A stretch of DNA of 14,584 nucleotides from Clostridia bacterium (GTDB taxonomy: Bacteria; Bacillota_A; Clostridia; Christensenellales; Aristaeellaceae), in NCBI GenBank assembly GCA_017432405.1, contig JAFRJF010000151.1, positions 1-14,584 of the forward strand. Reading direction: 5' to 3'. Below are positions 11,666 through 14,584 of this stretch, in pieces (positions within the stretch are counted from its first letter, which is position 1; each line of letters begins with the position of its first letter). A program made the position numbers and the translations under genes. Under the pieces are notes generated by a model. That model saw only the letters and a program-made list of their open reading frames with translations. It was not told where the DNA came from and did not search any database.

Positions 11666-13546
11666 ATGAACCGCAGAAGATTTCTGGCCTTACTGTGCAT
11701 GCTGTCCCTGTTTTGCATGAATACCGTCACCGTCGCGCCGTCGCTGGCGGATGCCGCGGCGAACGCCTCCGCACAGGCCCAGGGTGTGCTGGTATCCAAC
11801 AAAAAGAAACCCAAGGCTACCAAGAAGCCGAAAGCCACCAAGAAGCCTAAGGCTACAAAGAAGCCCAAGGCCACGAAGACCCCTAAGCCCACCAAAAAGC
11901 CCAAGGCCACAGAGGCCCCCGAGGCCACCAAGAAGCCCAAGGCTACGAAGACCCCTAAGCCCACCAAAGCGCCCAAGGCCACGAAGACCCCTAAGCCCAC
12001 CAAAAAGCCCAAGGCCACAGAGGCCCCCGAGGCCACGGAAGCGCCCGAGGCCACAAAGACGCCCAAGCCTAAAAAGACGCCCAAGCCCACAGAGGAGCCC
12101 GAGGCCACCAAAGCGCCCGAGGCTACGGAGGCGCCCGAGGCTACGGAGGCGCCCGAGGCTACGGAAGCGCCCGAGGCCACCAAGAAGCCCAAGCCCACAG
12201 AGGCCCCCGAAGAAACCCCGGTGCCTGAAACCGTCGAAACGCCCAGGCCCACCGAAGCGCCCAGCGAACCCGAAGTGACCGAAGCGCCCGAGGAAACCGT
12301 CATTCCGGAAGCCACCAGTACGCCCAGGCCCACCAAGACGCCTGACGAACCCGAGGCGGCTTCGACGCCCGAGCCCACCAAGGCGCCCAAGCTGAAGCTG
12401 AAGGACCTCAGGGCCAACGTGGCCGAAGCCATTCCTGGCACGGTCATCAAGTTCAAGCTCACGGTGGAAAACGCCGACAAGGTGGTATGGATCGCCCAGC
12501 GCAGCGATGGCCTGAAGGGCGGCTCCGGCAAGGTCAAGGGCGGTTCCTTCAAATGGAAGCCCAAGCTCAGCGGCGTGTACACGGTCATCGTCAATGCCAC
12601 CGCCGGCAACAAGACCGCGTCGGCCAGCTGTACCGTGATCGTTCGCGAAGCCCCGCTGGCCGTCGAGGTGAAGCCCGCGAGCTATGCACAGCAGGGCGGC
12701 AAGAAGCTGAAATACACCATCAAGATCCTGGGCGGCTGCGCGCCCTATACCATGAACACTGTCATCAAGCACAAGGGCAAGAAGATCTTCACCTCTGAGG
12801 AAGTGCTTGATAAGGTGACCTGCGATGCCGTCGGCTACGGCAATAACAAGCTGACCGTCACCGTGACCGACGCCACCGGCGAAACCGTGAAGGCCAAGGC
12901 CAACATCGTCTCGGCCAGCAACGAACCGAACGAGGCCCCTGCCCTGCCCCTGCTGAAGGACGACATGACCTTCGCCGACAAGCTGCTGGCTGTGGCAAAT
13001 TCCCAGCTGGGCTACCGGGAAAGCACCGAAAACTTCATCCTCCGGGGCGGCGACGCCGTTCAGGGCTGGAGCTACTACGGCGGCTGGTACGGCGCGCCCT
13101 ATGACGAATGGTGCGCGATGTTCGTCAGCTACTGCCTGGTCAAGGCCGGCATCGATCAGGAAATGATGCCCCATCACGGCAACTGCAACCACTGGAAGAG
13201 CGACCTCGGGGATCGCTACATAGACGACGAGGACAGCTACATCCCCGAGCCGGGCGACATCATCTTCTACCACCACAACCGCGTGTCCAAGGACCCGAAC
13301 TATCCCAACCACATCGGCATCGTCACCAAATACGACGCCGAAACCGACACCGTATACACCGTGGAGGGCAACTCCGGCAAGTCCGTGCGCGCCCGCCAGT
13401 ACGAGCGCACCAACAGCGCGATCGTCGGTTATGCCAGCCTGCGCGACTGCATGGTGCAGTACGACACCGTGTACCGGGAGCAGCTGGGCGACCATCTGGC
13501 CGCCAACCTGGAGAGCTTCCGCGCCGAGTACGCCGACAGGGACTGA
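11666..13546 (+). CDS. Secreted CHAP-domain peptidoglycan amidase with Pro/Lys/Glu/Thr repeat linker
   Basis: A 626-residue exported protein. An N-terminal signal peptide (about 1-30: an R-R-R basic start and hydrophobic 6-26) is followed by a low-complexity linker (about 47-242) of K-P-K-A-T, T-P-K-P-T and A-P-E-A-T pentapeptides. The linker is mostly basic up to about residue 115 and mostly acidic after it. Two beta-rich, Ig-like segments follow (about 245-327 and 330-415). The C-terminal catalytic domain (about 435-595) is CHAP-like: nucleophile C483 in D-E-W-C-A-M-F-V-S-Y, H549 in P-N-H-I-G-I-V, and the polar partner E567/N569 in V-E-G-N-S. It should cleave amide or endopeptide bonds in peptidoglycan during growth or division. 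There is no LPXTG anchor, so the linker probably holds it in the wall. GGGAGG (11655-11660) lies 5 nt before the ATG. Confidence 0.9.
   Translation: MNRRRFLALLCMLSLFCMNTVTVAPSLADAAANASAQAQGVLVSNKKKPKATKKPKATKKPKATKKPKATKTPKPTKKPKATEAPEATKKPKATKTPKPTKAPKATKTPKPTKKPKATEAPEATEAPEATKTPKPKKTPKPTEEPEATKAPEATEAPEATEAPEATEAPEATKKPKPTEAPEETPVPETVETPRPTEAPSEPEVTEAPEETVIPEATSTPRPTKTPDEPEAASTPEPTKAPKLKLKDLRANVAEAIPGTVIKFKLTVENADKVVWIAQRSDGLKGGSGKVKGGSFKWKPKLSGVYTVIVNATAGNKTASASCTVIVREAPLAVEVKPASYAQQGGKKLKYTIKILGGCAPYTMNTVIKHKGKKIFTSEEVLDKVTCDAVGYGNNKLTVTVTDATGETVKAKANIVSASNEPNEAPALPLLKDDMTFADKLLAVANSQLGYRESTENFILRGGDAVQGWSYYGGWYGAPYDEWCAMFVSYCLVKAGIDQEMMPHHGNCNHWKSDLGDRYIDDEDSYIPEPGDIIFYHHNRVSKDPNYPNHIGIVTKYDAETDTVYTVEGNSGKSVRARQYERTNSAIVGYASLRDCMVQYDTVYREQLGDHLAANLESFRAEYADRD
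11801..12390 (+). repeat. In-frame 15-bp tandem repeats encoding the wall linker
   Basis: Period-15 DNA units built from AAGCCCAAGGCCACC-like blocks encode X-P-X-(A/P)-T pentapeptides. Units diverge in codon use, for example GCC/GCT for Ala and ACC/ACG/ACA for Thr, so they are not a recent perfect expansion throughout. The stretch around 12110-12180 has nearly identical consecutive A-P-E-A-T units and is the most likely site of length change. Confidence 0.85.
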
Positions 13547-13571
13547 AGGCGCGCACCGAACGACACTTCAA

Positions 13572-13585
13572 AGGGCGCAAGCCCT
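13572..13585. other. Small GNRA-loop hairpin after the CHAP gene
   Basis: AGGGC (13572-13576) pairs with GCCCT (13581-13585) around GCAA, a GNRA tetraloop. It lies 26 nt after the CHAP stop codon. It is short and has no T tract. Confidence 0.35.
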
Positions 13586-13598
13586 CAAACCGGCTGAA

Positions 13599-13629
13599 CT
13601 GTAGGGGCGGCGTTGCGTCGCCCCTACAG
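13599..13629 (+). terminator. 11-bp palindrome between the CHAP gene and the membrane-protein gene
   Basis: CTGTAGGGGCG (13599-13609) pairs perfectly with CGCCCCTACAG (13619-13629) across a 9-nt loop, followed by CCTTATTAGATCTTT. It could end the CHAP transcript. The GTAGGGGCG...CGCCCCTAC form also resembles a dispersed palindrome I associate with intergenic repeats in many bacterial genomes. Confidence 0.6.
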
Positions 13630-13665
13630 CCTTATTAGATCTTTGGCTTCAGGAGGGTATTTCGC

Positions 13666-14584
13666 ATGTCTGACAATCAGGACAGGACCGATCCAGCGAA
13701 GAAGCGCCGCCTGGGAATCCACGAAACCACTCTGGAAAACGACATTCGCTACCTGGGGCCCCTCAACGCCCAGCACTTCAAGCTGCTGGGATGGCTGTGC
13801 ATCGTGATCTCCCAGGTCGCGGTGATCGTCAAAATGGGCGGGCGGCTTGATCCAGGCTATGCTGAAAGCAGCGCCTCCCTGCTGAGTATGCTGGGATACG
13901 TCGTCGACCTCGCGCTGCCGTTCCTGCTGATCGCCGGCTTCGCCCAGATCCTCGATACCGACAGGGGCTACGGCAGGCAGCTGCTCGTCAACGGCGCGGC
14001 GGCGGCGGGCATTTGCGCAGTGACCTACCTGGTGTTCTACCGCTACGTCGTGGGCGACCTCGCGGCGGTCCTCGAGGACCCGTCCGAAGCCCTTCCCGCC
14101 GTCAAGTCCGTGCTGACCTACGTCACGCCCTACGGCTTCCTGGCCTTCAACATATTTATTGACCTGTTCCTCTGCACGCTGACGATGGTGTTCCTGAATT
14201 ACAAGCCCCGCCGCGTGTTCACCGGAAGGGCCCGCATCCTCTTCCGGCTGCTGGCACTCTTGCCCATCGGCTACGAGGTGGGCTGCATGCTGCTCAAGCT
14301 GCGCGCCGCCAGGGGCCTGATTCAGGTTCCCGTGTGGGCCTATCCCCTGCTGACCACCAAGCCGCCCATGACCTTCGTGCTGTTTTTGGCGCTGGCGCTG
14401 TTTGTGAAGACGCGGGAGCTTCGCTTCCGCCGCCACGGCAAGACCCATGAGGAATACCATGCCTTCCTGAAGACCCGCCGCAATTCCCTGAATTTCTCCG
14501 TGTTTCTGGCCATCATGCTGGTGATCGTCAGCGTTCTCGACTTTGTGGTCGTTTTAGGCTTCTCCGTGAATGAGGTGGTGCTGA
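13666..14584 (+). CDS. Multi-pass membrane protein of unknown function (3' end beyond window)
   Basis: An open frame from the ATG at 13666 to the window edge, 306 codons with no stop, so partial. AGGAGGG (13651-13657) lies 8 nt upstream. The protein has a charged cytoplasmic-looking N-terminus (1-40, with K-K-R-R). Hydrophobic segments follow at about 40-58, 72-96, 106-130, 150-180, 189-210, 235-249 and 275-300. Short loops carry basic residues, for example N-Y-K-P-R-R and R-F-R-R-H-G-K. I recognise no catalytic motif and do not assign a family. The previous gene ends 119 bp upstream with a hairpin between, so co-transcription with the CHAP hydrolase is possible but not shown. A wall- or envelope-related role would be guesswork. 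Confidence 0.8.
   Translation, partial: MSDNQDRTDPAKKRRLGIHETTLENDIRYLGPLNAQHFKLLGWLCIVISQVAVIVKMGGRLDPGYAESSASLLSMLGYVVDLALPFLLIAGFAQILDTDRGYGRQLLVNGAAAAGICAVTYLVFYRYVVGDLAAVLEDPSEALPAVKSVLTYVTPYGFLAFNIFIDLFLCTLTMVFLNYKPRRVFTGRARILFRLLALLPIGYEVGCMLLKLRAARGLIQVPVWAYPLLTTKPPMTFVLFLALALFVKTRELRFRRHGKTHEEYHAFLKTRRNSLNFSVFLAIMLVIVSVLDFVVVLGFSVNEVVL

Noticed and set aside
11527..13495. Minus-strand frames with Gly/Leu/Ser/Val repeats (361 and 601 codons) opposite the CHAP gene
   Set aside because: The repeats are the complement of the plus-strand pentapeptide linker, whose gene has a signal peptide, ribosome binding site and CHAP catalytic residues.

Overview
The window looks like chromosomal DNA of a GC-rich anaerobic Bacillota (Clostridia) lineage, possibly a gut or rumen Christensenellales-type organism. 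This is an inference from family resemblance. It rests on strong AGGAGG-type ribosome binding sites, sigma-A promoters, a RamA/RACo-type ferredoxin-ASKHA protein, an MglBAC sugar importer, a DUF5107-TPR protein and a CHAP amidase with a Pro/Lys/Glu/Thr-rich wall linker. Most genes are GC-rich. The first ~1.2 kb is visibly more AT-rich and has the features of an acquired or mobile island.

Region 1-1314 (accessory): a minus-strand toxin-antitoxin pair. The antitoxin (497-739) is intact. The VapC/PIN toxin (97-500) is split by a one-base frameshift in a G4 run. The pair is flanked by two same-strand copies (1-84 and 930-1009) of an unusual small element: a ribosome-binding-site-like and promoter-like leader, a start codon, a conserved M-x-N-R-x-T-L peptide start and a pentanucleotide tandem repeat. 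A near-consensus promoter lies at 1084-1112, and two REP-like palindromes at 1207-1314 close the region.

Region 1315-8365 (minus strand): a galactose/glucose-type ABC importer in the order mglB-mglA-mglC, followed by a DUF5107 (galactose-mutarotase-like fold) plus TPR protein that appears to lack its usual N-terminus. A strong promoter with a 5'UTR hairpin precedes mglB. Two stacked hairpins sit between mglB and mglA, and a 16-bp perfect hairpin follows mglC. The likely job is uptake of a hexose or hexose derivative, with the DUF5107 protein possibly acting on the same sugar or a related glycan.

Region 8366-11322 (minus strand): a RamA/RACo-like corrinoid-activation-type protein, followed by a solute-binding protein of the NMT1/SsuA kind that has no permease or ATPase beside it. 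They are separated by a 14-bp hairpin that contains the stop codon of the first gene. The ASKHA gene has its own extended -10 promoter.

Region 11323-14584: a 343-bp divergent promoter region, then on the plus strand a secreted CHAP-domain wall hydrolase with a long, charge-segregated pentapeptide linker. A palindromic intergenic spacer follows, then a multi-pass membrane protein that runs off the window edge. No CRISPR array, tRNA, rRNA or complete transposase was seen.
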